Notes: a model not told the origin generated them from the letters alone. Positions 45,876-54,432 are shown, numbered from the stretch's first letter. The stretch: DNA of 63,518 nucleotides from Chitinophagaceae bacterium (GCA_028288365.1 JAQBNU010000070.1:1-63518), one strand, 5' to 3'. Program-made: numbers and translations.

Positions 45876-46634
45876 TCAGTTGATCTGATGTATAAAATTT
45901 TCGTAGATCTTATTAAACTTTGCGGGATGTTCCATCATTGGAGCATGACCACATTGATCGATAAAGTATAACTCTGAACTTGGTATCAAACGATTGAATT
46001 CATGGGCTACCATAGGCGGCGTAATCGTATCATTAAGTCCCCATATCAATAGCGTAGGCACTTTTATATTCACTAATTCTTTTGCCATGTTATGGCGTTG
46101 AGCAGATTTAGCAATGGCAATGATACGCATGCATTTGGGAATGCTGTTTGTTACATCAAAGATCTCATCGATCATTTCTTTCGATGCACGCTCAGGATTG
46201 TAAAAGGTATATTGCACACGTTCTTTTACAAATTGGTAACTCCCCCTGCGCGGATAAGAAGCGCCCATAGAGTTTTCAAACAATCCAGAACTACCGGTAA
46301 GTGTTAGACTTTTAACTTTGTCCTGGTTTTTAAGACAATAAATAAGTCCCACATGACCACCAAGAGAATTACCGATTAAAGAAAACTGATCCAGTTTTTT
46401 ATAATTAACAAAGTCCGAAACGAAATTCACTAAGCCTGTTAACCCAGCACTCTTTATCGGCATTTCATAGATAGGAAGTAAGGGAATTATTACCCTGAAT
46501 TTTTTAGAAAAAGATTCTACTACTGCATCCCAATTACTCAATGAACCAAATAATCCATGAAGCAACAGAAGTGTTTGTCCATCACCTTCCTCTATATATT
46601 TGAATTCTCCGTCCGATTTTATTTTGTACTGCAT
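45876..46634 (-). CDS. Alpha/beta hydrolase
   Basis: 252 residues. The alpha/beta-hydrolase landmarks are all visible: LLHGLFGSLSNWDAV (oxyanion HG motif), the nucleophile elbow LIGNSLGGHVGL, the acid in LLIWGLNDTITPP and the catalytic His in DQCGHAPMMEHP. No signal peptide is present, so it should be cytosolic. The substrate class (ester, lactone, C-C bond) is not decidable. It is the first gene of a run to CBS and nadK. The 89-base gap upstream has a TATATTTC sequence but no good partner box. Confidence 0.85.
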   Translation of the reverse strand: MQYKIKSDGEFKYIEEGDGQTLLLLHGLFGSLSNWDAVVESFSKKFRVIIPLLPIYEMPIKSAGLTGLVNFVSDFVNYKKLDQFSLIGNSLGGHVGLIYCLKNQDKVKSLTLTGSSGLFENSMGASYPRRGSYQFVKERVQYTFYNPERASKEMIDEIFDVTNSIPKCMRIIAIAKSAQRHNMAKELVNIKVPTLLIWGLNDTITPPMVAHEFNRLIPSSELYFIDQCGHAPMMEHPAKFNKIYENFIHQIN

Positions 46635-46723
46635 AGAATAAAAACCTTATTTCACCCTGAAATATATAACGTGCAATGTAATAATAAAGTTTATGAATAT
46701 GCAATTAACCCAATGCATCCATA

Positions 46724-47242
46724 CTACTCAAATGATCTCTTCATTTGTCCGAATATATCTTCGAATGGTACCGCTATCCTCACCCAGTCAAAGACAACTG
46801 GTGCCAGACGTTCACAATAATTTAATGCAATAGAATCTTTTTTTAGGGTTGTATACCACTGAACCTCTGCAGTACTGAATACCCACAATAATAAACTCAA
46901 CATGAAGAACCACTTGAAAACAGACAATATGGCTCCAAATGCCTGATCAAATACACCGAAAGGAGTTTGATGTACTATATCACTCAATAACTTGGAAATC
47001 CAATAAGCGATATAAAATACCAATATCAAAATAATAATGAATGCCACAGAACCCACTAATTTAGGATTCCATCCAAATGAATCGGAGACGTATAAAACTG
47101 CAGTATGGGATAATTTCCAGGCTATGGCAAACGCAAGAATAATAGCAAATAAAGATAACAGCTCAATTAAAAATCCTTTTTTATAACCAAACCAGGCAGC
47201 CAGAGCGGCAATCAGAAATAATACGATGTCAACAATTTCCAT
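46724..47242 (-). CDS. CvpA family membrane protein
   Basis: 172 residues with four hydrophobic helices. The opening EIVDIVLFLIAALAAWFGYK and the KKGFLIELLSLFAII continuation match the CvpA/colicin V production family. Such proteins are inner-membrane proteins linked in other bacteria to envelope stress and bile or pH tolerance, with no settled biochemical activity. The C-terminal soluble tail is short. It starts two bases after the YqeY gene's stop codon, so the pair is an operon. Confidence 0.85.
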   Translation of the reverse strand: MEIVDIVLFLIAALAAWFGYKKGFLIELLSLFAIILAFAIAWKLSHTAVLYVSDSFGWNPKLVGSVAFIIILILVFYIAYWISKLLSDIVHQTPFGVFDQAFGAILSVFKWFFMLSLLLWVFSTAEVQWYTTLKKDSIALNYCERLAPVVFDWVRIAVPFEDIFGQMKRSFE

Positions 47243-47244
47243 CT

Positions 47245-47697
47245 CTATTGTGCCAATAGTTTTTTAACCATTTCTGAAATTGCTTTACCATCGGCTTTGC
47301 CTGCCAGTGCTTTGGAAGCCGCGCCAATGACCTTCCCCATTTCGGCTGTAGATTTGGCACCTACCTGATCAATCACTTCTTTTATTTTTGCGGCAAGTTC
47401 CTCTTCAGATAACTGTTTAGGCAGATAACGTTCGATGACCTGCAATTCAGCCAATTCTTTTTCTTGAAGTTCAGGTCTGTTTTGCTGACCAAAAATTTCG
47501 GCCGATTCTCTTCTTTGCTTCGCTGCTTTAGTAAGCAATTTGATTTCAGTCTCCTGATCAATTTCTGCTTTTGCTCCTTTCTCTGTCTCCGCCAGTAAGA
47601 TCAACGACTTGATGCTTCTTAAAGCCATTAATTCTCCCTGATTTTTAGCCAACATTGCTTTTTTAATATCGCCTTCAATTTGTTCTTTTAATGCCAT
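47245..47697 (-). CDS. yqeY: GatB/YqeY domain-containing protein
   Basis: 150 residues, entirely helical in pattern. The sequence LKEQIEGDIKKAMLAKNQGE, then AEIFGQQNRPELQEKELAEL, VIERYLPKQLSEEELAAKI and GKVIGAASKALAGKADGKAI is the YqeY family, a free-standing homologue of the tRNA-binding tail of GatB. It is probably linked to tRNA handling, but the function is not established. Divergent from pdxJ across a 65-base spacer. It should not be confused with the GatB subunit itself, which is absent here. Confidence 0.92.
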   Translation of the reverse strand: MALKEQIEGDIKKAMLAKNQGELMALRSIKSLILLAETEKGAKAEIDQETEIKLLTKAAKQRRESAEIFGQQNRPELQEKELAELQVIERYLPKQLSEEELAAKIKEVIDQVGAKSTAEMGKVIGAASKALAGKADGKAISEMVKKLLAQ

Positions 47698-47762
47698 AGT
47701 TAATTTCTTTTGTAAATTGCACCTGTCAGTAAATGTAAAGAATAGATTTCAAAGTCACTATA

Positions 47763-48476
47763 ATGACCCGATTAAGTGTAAACATAAATAAAATAGCAAC
47801 CCTGCGAAATGCAAGAGGAGGAAATAATCCCAATGTATTGCAGGTGGCTTTAGATTGTGAGCGTTTTGGTGCAGAGGGAATCACCGTCCATCCCAGACCA
47901 GATGAACGACACATAAGATACGATGATGTAAGAGAGTTAAAGAAAAAAATTAAAACGGAATTTAACATAGAAGGCAATCCTGATGATCGTTTTATCAAAC
48001 TCATTGAAGAAGTAAAACCTGATCAGGTGACACTTGTTCCTGATGCACCCTCTGCTATTACATCCAATGCAGGCTGGGACACCATCGCTCACCAAGGCTA
48101 TTTACGTGAACTTATTTCACACTTGAAAAAATATGCCGGAAAGGTTTCCATATTTGTAGATCCAGATCTCCGAATGGTAGAAGGAGCTGCTCATGCACAT
48201 GCGGATCGTATTGAATTATATACTGAACCTTATGCTTCCGCTTATCGAACAAACAAAGTAACCGCCATAGCATCATATATTATCGCAACGGAGCACGCTC
48301 TGAAATTGAACCTTGAGATCAATGCCGGTCACGACCTGGACCTCCATAACCTTCGCTTCTTAAAACAACAATTGCCTGCTTTGCATGAAGTATCTATTGG
48401 TCATGCATTGATCTGCGATGCCTTGTACTATGGATTAGAAAATACGATTCAATTATATTTAAGAGAACTGAAATAG
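47763..48476 (+). CDS. pdxJ: Pyridoxine 5'-phosphate synthase
   Basis: 237 residues, a TIM-barrel enzyme that condenses deoxyxylulose 5-phosphate with 3-amino-2-oxopropyl phosphate to make PNP. Signature elements are [17 protein letters not shown] at the N-terminus, [13 protein letters not shown] with the active-site His, and [15 protein letters not shown] followed by [13 protein letters not shown] near the C-terminus. It is divergent from yqeY and is followed three bases later by a hydrolase. A TTG / TAGATTTC pair with 23-base spacing upstream (47717-47750) is a weak promoter candidate. Confidence 0.96.
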   Translation: MTRLSVNINKIATLRNARGGNNPNVLQVALDCERFGAEGITVHPRPDERHIRYDDVRELKKKIKTEFNIEGNPDDRFIKLIEEVKPDQVTLVPDAPSAITSNAGWDTIAHQGYLRELISHLKKYAGKVSIFVDPDLRMVEGAAHAHADRIELYTEPYASAYRTNKVTAIASYIIATEHALKLNLEINAGHDLDLHNLRFLKQQLPALHEVSIGHALICDALYYGLENTIQLYLRELK

Positions 48477-48479
48477 CAC

Positions 48480-49250
48480 ATGAAATTATTCTTTCGTGAA
48501 ATGGGTCACGGGCCTGACCTGATTATTTTACATGGTCTTTTCGGGTCTTCTGATAATTGGCTTTCACAAGCTAAAATCCTTGCCAATGAATACCATGTTA
48601 TTTTGCCAGATGCAAGAAACCATGGACAGTCTCCATTTTCGGCGGAACACAATTATACGGTTATGTGCGAGGACCTCATGGAACTTATCACTTCCTTGCA
48701 CCTTTCACATCCCTTTATCATCGGCCATTCCATGGGTGGTAAAACATTAATGAAATTTTTGGAGTTGTATCCAACTATTGTTGCAAAAGCAGTTGTTGCA
48801 GACATTTCACCAAGGTATTATACCAAGCATCACGATCATATTTTGAATGGACTTGCTCACATTCCTGTTGACACATTGGAATCGAGACAAGCTGCCGATC
48901 AAATACTTTCACAGTATTTGCCAGAACTTTCCGAACGACAATTTTTATTAAAGAATTTATACCGAAACGAAGAAGGCCATTTCAAATGGAGAATTAATTT
49001 GCCTGTTCTAACCCAAGAGATTGAAAATATAGGAGAAGGATTGTCCGATCAGCTGAGTATAGATACTCCTGTTCTCTTTCTTCATGGAGGTTCATCTAAC
49101 TATGTTACGGAAAGAGACCTTCCTCTCATTTCTAAAATCTTCAAACACTACCAGATTAAAACCATTGAAGGTGTTGGGCATTGGCTTCACTCAGAAAAAC
49201 CTCAGGAGTTTATTCGTGATGTAGATACCTTTTTTAAATCCGACATATGA
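48480..49250 (+). CDS. Alpha/beta hydrolase (YbfF-like esterase)
   Basis: 256 residues. The motifs ILHGLFGSSDNWLSQAKIL, DARNHGQSPFS, IIGHSMGGKTLMKFLELYP (nucleophile Ser), LFLHGGSSNYVTERD and EGVGHWLHSEKPQEF (catalytic His) match the YbfF family of short-chain acyl esterases. It is not closely similar to the hydrolase at 45.9 kb. It lies three bases after pdxJ and overlaps the methyltransferase by four bases, so the three are one transcript; no pathway link is evident. Confidence 0.87.
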   Translation: MKLFFREMGHGPDLIILHGLFGSSDNWLSQAKILANEYHVILPDARNHGQSPFSAEHNYTVMCEDLMELITSLHLSHPFIIGHSMGGKTLMKFLELYPTIVAKAVVADISPRYYTKHHDHILNGLAHIPVDTLESRQAADQILSQYLPELSERQFLLKNLYRNEEGHFKWRINLPVLTQEIENIGEGLSDQLSIDTPVLFLHGGSSNYVTERDLPLISKIFKHYQIKTIEGVGHWLHSEKPQEFIRDVDTFFKSDI

Positions 49251-49954
49251 AATTGAAGCGTATATACCTGCTACCGAATGAGCTTCATGAACATACCTTG
49301 TTAGACACCTTGTCTCCTCTGGCTGTTCAAAAAATAAAAACATTGACGACATTTTTTACAGAAAGTGAAAAGATGGCCCGTCGATGCATTGCTAAAACAA
49401 AACCTGACCACGCTATAGACAGCATCTCTTTGTATGTTGTTGACAAAGACACCGCAAGTGCTCAGGTAGAAGTATATTTCAAAGCCATCGATCAGGAAGA
49501 AGCGGGCATACTTTCTGATGCGGGTTGTCCTGGTATAGCAGATCCAGGTGCAGTGGTAGTAGCATTAGCGCATCGTAAAGGGATAGAAGTGATTCCCTTG
49601 GTAGGACCTTCTTCCATTTTGCTTGCATTGATGGCTTCAGGTATGAATGGACAATCGTTTTATTTTCACGGATACCTTCCTATTGAACAAGCGAAACGCG
49701 TGAAAAGCATACGACAGATGGTCAGTGACTCCTTGAAAAATAAAACGACACAACTCTTTATAGAAACGCCTTACCGCAACTTATCGTTGTGGAAAGATTT
49801 ATTGGAGCACTGTTCAGCTGATACGCTATTATGTATTGCTTGCGGCATCACCGGTCCTGATCAGTACATCAAAACCATGTCAGTCTCTGCCTGGAAGAAA
49901 CTCCCCTTGCCTGAGATTCACAAAAAGCCTGCTATTTTCTTGATACAAGCTTGA
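49247..49954 (+). CDS. RsmI-like SAM-dependent (tetrapyrrole methylase fold) methyltransferase
   Basis: 235 residues. The SAM pocket signature GILSDAGCPGIADPGAVVV and VIPLVGPSSILLALMASGMN is that of the RsmI branch of tetrapyrrole methylases, which methylate the ribose of C1402 in 16S rRNA. Compared with canonical RsmI (about 285 residues) it is short and lacks the usual N-terminal strand with TPIGNLGD, so it may be a paralogue with another substrate. It overlaps the hydrolase gene by four bases. metK, which makes its cofactor, follows 64 bases downstream. Confidence 0.8.
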   Translation: MKLKRIYLLPNELHEHTLLDTLSPLAVQKIKTLTTFFTESEKMARRCIAKTKPDHAIDSISLYVVDKDTASAQVEVYFKAIDQEEAGILSDAGCPGIADPGAVVVALAHRKGIEVIPLVGPSSILLALMASGMNGQSFYFHGYLPIEQAKRVKSIRQMVSDSLKNKTTQLFIETPYRNLSLWKDLLEHCSADTLLCIACGITGPDQYIKTMSVSAWKKLPLPEIHKKPAIFLIQA

Positions 49955-49984
49955 TAGACTATTGATAATAATTACATATCTTTA
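49951..49984 (+). promoter_or_regulatory. Weak promoter candidate for metK
   Basis: TTG at 49951 and TATCTTTA at 49977-49984 with 23 bases between are an imperfect match to the Bacteroidota consensus. The 64-base spacer is too short for a known SAM riboswitch and shows no obvious one. Confidence 0.3.
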
Positions 49985-50018
49985 ACCCTTAAAATCAAAA
50001 CCCTATACTTAATTTTAT

Positions 50019-51305
50019 ATGTCATATTTATTTACCTCTGAATCCGTATCGGAAGGGCATCCTGATAAAGTAGCGGACCAAATATCTGACGCGGTACTTG
50101 ATGCTATGTTAGCTTTTGATCCACACTCACGAGTAGCCTGCGAAACATTGACTACTACTGGTCTTGTAGTAGTGTCTGGTGAAATCACAACCAACTCTTA
50201 CATTGATATTCAAGAAACAGTAAGAGAAACTGTTCGTAAAATCGGATATACAAAATCAGAATATCGATTCGATGCAGATTCTTGTGCAGTAATGAGCACA
50301 CTTCATGAGCAATCTCCTGACATTGCTCAGGGTGTAAATGAAGGCGAAGGTGTAGATAAAGAACAAGGAGCCGGTGACCAGGGTATGATGTTTGGTTATG
50401 CCGTTAATGAAACAGAAGAGTTGATGCCTATTGCGCTATCTCTTTCTCATAGCCTTGTATCGGAATTGGCTAACATCAGAAAAAAAGGAAAGGTAATGAC
50501 TTACCTGCGTCCTGATGCGAAGTCTCAGGTCACTATGCAATATTCTGATGCAGGCAAAGTAGAGCGTATACACACGATTGTATTGTCTACTCAACACGAT
50601 GACTTTGCTGCGGAAAAAGTAATGTTGAAAAAAATCAAAGACGATGTTTTAGAATATTTGATTCCTGTTGCTATTCCTAAAAAATTGCAGAAACTCATCG
50701 ACTCTAAAACCATTTTCCATATCAATCCAACCGGTAAATTTGTAATTGGTGGTCCACATGGTGATACTGGTCTTACGGGACGTAAAATTATTGTAGATAC
50801 TTACGGTGGAAAAGGAGCTCACGGTGGTGGCGCTTTCTCTGGTAAAGATCCATCCAAAGTGGATAGAAGTGCAGCATACGCTGCTCGCCATATCGCTAAG
50901 AACCTTGTTGCTGCAGGTCTAGCGAACGAAGTGTTAGTACAAGTAGCATATGCTATCGGTGTTGCTAAACCTGTATCGTTGAACATTAACACATACGGCA
51001 CAGCAAACGTAAAACATAGTGATACTGAAATAGCAAAAAAAGTATCTGCCATATTCGACATGAGACCGAAGGCATTGATTGAACGATTGAAATTGAAAAA
51101 TCCAATCTACTCCGAAACTGCAGCTTACGGACACATGGGAAGAAAGCCCCAGGTAGTAACAAAGAGATTTAAATTTTCTACCATCAAAGAGGTGAGAAAA
51201 CAAAAAATAAAAGTGGAGAAAGAAGTACCAATAAAAGTGGAACTGTTTACTTGGGAGAAGTTGGATTATGTTGACCAGGTAAAAAAGGCATTTGGAATCA
51301 AATAG
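50019..51305 (+). CDS. metK: S-adenosylmethionine synthetase
   Basis: 428 residues. The three motifs are clear: [20 protein letters not shown] at the N-terminus, [15 protein letters not shown] for ATP binding, and [20 protein letters not shown] for the P-loop-like phosphate site. It makes SAM from methionine and ATP. It is longer than E. coli MetK (384) through a C-terminal Lys-rich extension ([20 protein letters not shown]), which I believe is usual in this phylum. It is followed by a strong terminator shared with the convergent hpf gene. Confidence 0.97.
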   Translation: MSYLFTSESVSEGHPDKVADQISDAVLDAMLAFDPHSRVACETLTTTGLVVVSGEITTNSYIDIQETVRETVRKIGYTKSEYRFDADSCAVMSTLHEQSPDIAQGVNEGEGVDKEQGAGDQGMMFGYAVNETEELMPIALSLSHSLVSELANIRKKGKVMTYLRPDAKSQVTMQYSDAGKVERIHTIVLSTQHDDFAAEKVMLKKIKDDVLEYLIPVAIPKKLQKLIDSKTIFHINPTGKFVIGGPHGDTGLTGRKIIVDTYGGKGAHGGGAFSGKDPSKVDRSAAYAARHIAKNLVAAGLANEVLVQVAYAIGVAKPVSLNINTYGTANVKHSDTEIAKKVSAIFDMRPKALIERLKLKNPIYSETAAYGHMGRKPQVVTKRFKFSTIKEVRKQKIKVEKEVPIKVELFTWEKLDYVDQVKKAFGIK

Positions 51306-51325
51306 TTTTATTCTCTTTATAAATA

Positions 51326-51356
51326 AAAAAACCAGTCTCTCAAGGACTGGTTTTTT
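51326..51356. terminator. Bidirectional rho-independent terminator between metK and hpf
   Basis: A 12-bp stem (51326-51337 with 51345-51356; core ACCAGTC) with a seven-base loop carries an A-run on the left and a T-run on the right, so it can terminate metK (+) and hpf (-). Confidence 0.93.
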
Positions 51357-51385
51357 TATTTATCATTCTAGCTCATAAATTTGAC

Positions 51386-51685
51386 TTAATGAGCCTGCAT
51401 TTTTTCTTTTGTTTTCTGGAGTTGTCTTTTTAAGTTCTCATAGGCCGCATCAACTGCTTCTTCGAAAGACGCTCCCTGTTCTTTTACAATCAAGTCATTG
51501 CCCGGTATATTCAATTTAACCTGTACGATTTTATTCGCTTTCTCTTCATTTTTTTCCAGCTTCAAAAAAACTTCTCCTGCTACAATTCTATCGTAGAACG
51601 TATCTAATTTGTCCAGTTTTTTTTGAATGAAGTCTATCAATTTTACATCAGCGTCAAAGTGGATAGATTGAATTTGCAGTTTCAT
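51386..51685 (-). CDS. hpf: Ribosome hibernation factor HPF / RaiA, short form
   Basis: 99 residues from the ATG at 51685. A longer frame reaching 51736 would run back into xerC and adds a non-homologous leader. The fold is HPF/RaiA: MKLQIQSIHFDADVKLIDFI, GEVFLKLEKNEEKANKIVQV and the C-terminal helix ASFEEAVDAAYENLKRQLQK. It binds the decoding centre of idle ribosomes and, in its short form, stabilises 100S dimers with partners or inactivates 70S. It is last in the rpsU-xerC-hpf run. The tRNA-tuf cluster that often follows hpf in Bacteroidota is absent here. Confidence 0.92.
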   Translation of the reverse strand: MKLQIQSIHFDADVKLIDFIQKKLDKLDTFYDRIVAGEVFLKLEKNEEKANKIVQVKLNIPGNDLIVKEQGASFEEAVDAAYENLKRQLQKTKEKMQAH

Positions 51686-51710
51686 AATCAAGCAATTTAA
51701 ATTGTTAAAC

Positions 51711-52592
51711 TTACGATTTGGGGTGTGCCTGGTCAAAGATCTTCTTTAACTGATCTATCGAATTGTGAGTATACACCTGCGTTGCCGCCAGACTGCTGTG
51801 ACCCAGTAGATCTTTTATGGCATTGAGGTCAGCTCCTTTATTCAATAAATGCGTTGCGAAGGTATGTCTCAACACGTGGGGACTTTTCTTTTCGATCGTG
51901 GATACATAACTCAGGTAATGTTTGACTAAACGATATATAAAAACCGGATATACTCCGTCTCCATTATTAGTAACGACAAAATTTGAGCCAGTGTTACACA
52001 AGTTTAATTTAGTTTTTTCTTTTGCATATTTTTCCGCTACAACTTGTACACCCTGAGGTATGGGAATAAGGCGTTCTTTATTTCCTTTTCCTTTTACTTT
52101 CACTAACCCTTCTTTCCAGTGTATGTCGGAATCTTTCAAATCAATGAGTTCGGAAAGACGCATACCTGTTCCATAAAAAAACTCCAGTACCAATCGGTCT
52201 CTCAGTCCTGAAAATCCTTCTTCAAATTCAAATTGATCCAATAGCTTCAACATATTGGTTTCTTCCACAAATACAGGCAGTTTCTTTCTGACTTTGGGCG
52301 CTGTGATTTTCAGCATTGTATTTATTTCGATTTTTTTATTCCGCAGCAAAAATTTATAAAATGTTCTTAACGCTGCCAGTTTGCGGGTAACGGATTTTGC
52401 TTCCATTCTGCTTTCCATCATGCTCAGTATCCATGACCTGATCATGCGATGGTTACTGTTGGCTATATCTGACTCTTCGTAAGTTTGTCGGATATAGATT
52501 TGAAATTGCTCTAAGTCCGTACGATAGGATACAAGGGTATTGACACTATACCGCTTTTCTGTTTTAAGAAAGTCTAAAAAAGAATTTACCAT
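51711..52592 (-). CDS. xerC: Tyrosine recombinase XerC-type
   Basis: 293 residues, the chromosomal Xer length. The N-terminal SAM-like domain (VNSFLDFLKTEKRYSVNTLV) precedes the catalytic domain with the R-K-H-R-H-Y set: GTGMRLSELIDL, KVKGKGNKERLIPI, SPHVLRHTFATHLL and LGHSSLAATQVYTH with the nucleophile Tyr. Xer recombinases resolve chromosome dimers at dif. Position between rpsU and hpf is the standard Bacteroidota locus, so it is not a mobile-element integrase. Its start codon lies inside a 20-bp inverted repeat. XerC versus XerD cannot be settled from sequence alone. Confidence 0.9.
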   Translation of the reverse strand: MVNSFLDFLKTEKRYSVNTLVSYRTDLEQFQIYIRQTYEESDIANSNHRMIRSWILSMMESRMEAKSVTRKLAALRTFYKFLLRNKKIEINTMLKITAPKVRKKLPVFVEETNMLKLLDQFEFEEGFSGLRDRLVLEFFYGTGMRLSELIDLKDSDIHWKEGLVKVKGKGNKERLIPIPQGVQVVAEKYAKEKTKLNLCNTGSNFVVTNNGDGVYPVFIYRLVKHYLSYVSTIEKKSPHVLRHTFATHLLNKGADLNAIKDLLGHSSLAATQVYTHNSIDQLKKIFDQAHPKS

Positions 52593-52637
52593 ATCAACTT
52601 ATACATGACTGAGCCACATAAGTTAATATGGTAAATT
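52583..52637 (-). promoter_or_regulatory. Inverted repeat covering the xerC start codon
   Basis: Arms 52583-52602 and 52618-52637 are 20 bases each, complementary with a single mismatch that becomes a G-U pair in the minus-strand transcript; the loop is 15 bases. The xerC ATG (52592-52590) is within the downstream arm, and a T-run (CTTTTTTAG) follows within the first codons. In RNA this would hide the start codon and might also cause partial termination after rpsU. Confidence 0.8.
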
Positions 52638-52665
52638 AAAATTATATAAAAAAGAAAAGTTTAGA

Positions 52666-52860
52666 CTATAAACCTTCTGCTTCTTGCATTTTTTGACGGT
52701 AAGCAGCACGCAATACCTGAGTTCTTCTAGTGATAGAAGGTTTTTCAAACGAAGTTCTTGCTCTCAATTGTTTCAAAACGCCCGTTTTTTCAAACTTCTT
52801 TTTGAAACGCTTTAATGCTCTGTCAATTGATTCGTTTTCTTTTACGCTGATGATGATCAT
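52666..52860 (-). CDS. rpsU: 30S ribosomal protein S21
   Basis: 64 residues from the ATG at 52860 (MIIISVKENESIDRALKRFK). The ATG at 52887 is ruled out because the predicted transcription start is near 52877. The family pattern RALKRFKKKFEKTGVL, then LRARTSFEKPSITRR and a basic C-terminal helix identifies S21, which sits near the 3' end of 16S rRNA at the anti-Shine-Dalgarno region. It heads the rpsU-xerC-hpf run and has its own consensus promoter. Confidence 0.95.
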   Translation of the reverse strand: MIIISVKENESIDRALKRFKKKFEKTGVLKQLRARTSFEKPSITRRTQVLRAAYRQKMQEAEGL

Positions 52861-52884
52861 AAACTTGATTTTTATTAAGGGATA

Positions 52885-52915
52885 CAAACTTACTGGAAAA
52901 AAACCAGACAGTCAA
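52885..52915 (-). promoter_or_regulatory. Predicted promoter of rpsU
   Basis: On the minus strand, TTG (52915-52913), 20 bases and TAAGTTTG (52892-52885) match the Bacteroidota consensus. The spacer contains CTGG/CCAG arms flanking a T7 run (minus strand), which with an imperfect stem just upstream may also serve to terminate the acyl-CoA dehydrogenase transcript. The start site is predicted near 52877. Confidence 0.72.
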
Positions 52916-52928
52916 CCCTTCTGAAAGG

Positions 52929-54068
52929 TTATTTTAAGAGAGATTTCGCTATGACTATCTTTTGAATCTCGGAAGTACCTTCTCCGATCGTACATAGCTT
53001 AGCATCACGGTAGTATTTTTCAGCTGGATAGTCTTTGGTATAGCCATATCCTCCGAAAATCTGAACCCCTTCATTGGCTGCTTTTACAGCGACTTCCGAA
53101 GCATAATATTTAGCCATAGCAGCTTGTTTCGTCATGGGCTGTCCTGCCATTTTCAAATAAGCCGCATTGTAGATCAGTAGTTTTGAAGCTTCTATTTCGG
53201 TAGCAAGATCCGCCAGTTTAAATGAAATACCCTGAAAAGAAGATATGGGCTGGTTGAATTGATGTCTTTCCTGAGAATAGGCCAACGCTGCTTCAAAAGC
53301 TCCTTCTGCAATTCCCAAGCTCAATGCAGCAATAGAGATACGTCCACCATCCAATACTTTCATGGCCTGCTTAAAGCCTTCCCCTTCTTTACCCAACAAC
53401 TGAGACTGGTGTATTTTGCATTGGTCAAAAATAAGCTCAGTAGTTTCTGAAGCTCTCATTCCCAATTTATTTTCCTTGCGACCGTGAGTAAAACCAGGCG
53501 TTCCTTTTTCAATGATAAATGCGGACGTTTTCTTTTGATCCTCTGCAATAGGAGTTCTCGCGATGATCACTGCTACAGACGAAGATTTGCCGTGCGTAAT
53601 GAAGTTTTTTGCACCGTTCAAAATATAATATTCGCCTTCTTTGGTAGCAACTGTACGCATATTCCCAGAGTCCGAACCTGTATTGGGTTCAGTTAGTCCC
53701 CATGCTCCGATCCATTCGGCGGAGGCTAATTTGGGCAAGTATTTTTTCTTTTGTTCTTCTGATCCAAATTGCAAAATATGACCTGTGCACAAAGAGTTAT
53801 GCGCAGCATAAGATAAGCCGATAGAGCCGCATACTTTACTGATTTCTTCAATGGCTACGATGTATTCAAAATAGCCAAGCCCCGCTCCTCCATATTCTTC
53901 AGGTACCATAATACCCATTAGTCCAAGAGTGCCTAGTTGCTTAAATAAATCTATGGGGAAGGTTTGGGCTTCATCCCATTCCATGACGTATGGACGGATA
54001 TTGCGCTCGCTAAAATCACGGACGGTGTCCCTGATCATCGATTGTTGTTCAGACTGATTGAAATCCAT
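52929..54068 (-). CDS. Acyl-CoA dehydrogenase
   Basis: 379 residues, the short-chain acyl-CoA dehydrogenase length. FAD and substrate motifs are present: GAWGLTEPNTGSDSGNM, NGAKNFITHGKSSSVAVI, LGMRASETTELIFDQCKI, the FAD segment IFGGYGYTKDYPAEKYYRDA and the catalytic glutamate in CTIGEGTSEIQKIVIAKSLL. It catalyses the first step of beta-oxidation or a branched-chain equivalent (isovaleryl- or isobutyryl-CoA), passing electrons to ETF. It lies 14 bases after the small receiver-like gene on the same strand, and its own promoter is not visible. Confidence 0.93.
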   Translation of the reverse strand: MDFNQSEQQSMIRDTVRDFSERNIRPYVMEWDEAQTFPIDLFKQLGTLGLMGIMVPEEYGGAGLGYFEYIVAIEEISKVCGSIGLSYAAHNSLCTGHILQFGSEEQKKKYLPKLASAEWIGAWGLTEPNTGSDSGNMRTVATKEGEYYILNGAKNFITHGKSSSVAVIIARTPIAEDQKKTSAFIIEKGTPGFTHGRKENKLGMRASETTELIFDQCKIHQSQLLGKEGEGFKQAMKVLDGGRISIAALSLGIAEGAFEAALAYSQERHQFNQPISSFQGISFKLADLATEIEASKLLIYNAAYLKMAGQPMTKQAAMAKYYASEVAVKAANEGVQIFGGYGYTKDYPAEKYYRDAKLCTIGEGTSEIQKIVIAKSLLK

Positions 54069-54082
54069 AAGCTAATATACTA

Positions 54083-54304
54083 CTAATACGGTACTGACCA
54101 AGTGTAAAAATGGGTCGCTTTGTTTTTGAAGTAATCGTGAAAAACAATATCTGGGCCAAATTTGAGCAGCTCAAAAATAGAGTCTTCCTTGGAAAAGAAG
54201 TGTAGCTTATAATTTTGCTTATCCTTTAGCTCTTCTGTTATTTTATCCCTTAAGGCCTTTTCATCCTCCTGAATAAACACCTTAAAAATCTTAGTAGCGT
54301 CCAT
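54083..54304 (-). CDS. Half-size receiver-like protein
   Basis: A 73-residue protein whose secondary-structure pattern matches the first half of a response-regulator receiver: strand 1 with acidic residues (IFKVFIQEDE), helix 1 (ALRDKITEELKD), strand 2 (YKLHFFS), helix 2 (EDSIFELLKF) and strand 3 ending at the phospho-site position (GPDIVFHDYF, aspartate at about residue 57). It then stops; strands 4 and 5 and the conserved Thr/Ser and Lys are absent. No continuation is encoded in the 14 bases before the acyl-CoA dehydrogenase gene. It may be a degenerate remnant, a partner-binding mini domain, or simply not a receiver. No close family recognised. Confidence 0.6.
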   Translation of the reverse strand: MDATKIFKVFIQEDEKALRDKITEELKDKQNYKLHFFSKEDSIFELLKFGPDIVFHDYFKNKATHFYTWSVPY

Positions 54305-54432
54305 GATAATAATGTTTTAATTATATTGTTTAACGCAAGAAGTCTTCAACATGTTACACCAGCTTCGTTTTATAATGCTATAAAATATACTTACTTTGTG
54401 GATTATTTTAAAAAACAGAATTAAAGGCATAC

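Noticed and set aside
49955-50018. SAM riboswitch before metK
   Set aside because: The 64-base spacer is A/T-rich, short and without a recognisable SAM aptamer.
51711-52592. Integrase of a mobile element
   Set aside because: Length, motifs and position between rpsU and hpf mark a chromosomal Xer recombinase; no att-like duplications or cargo genes are visible.
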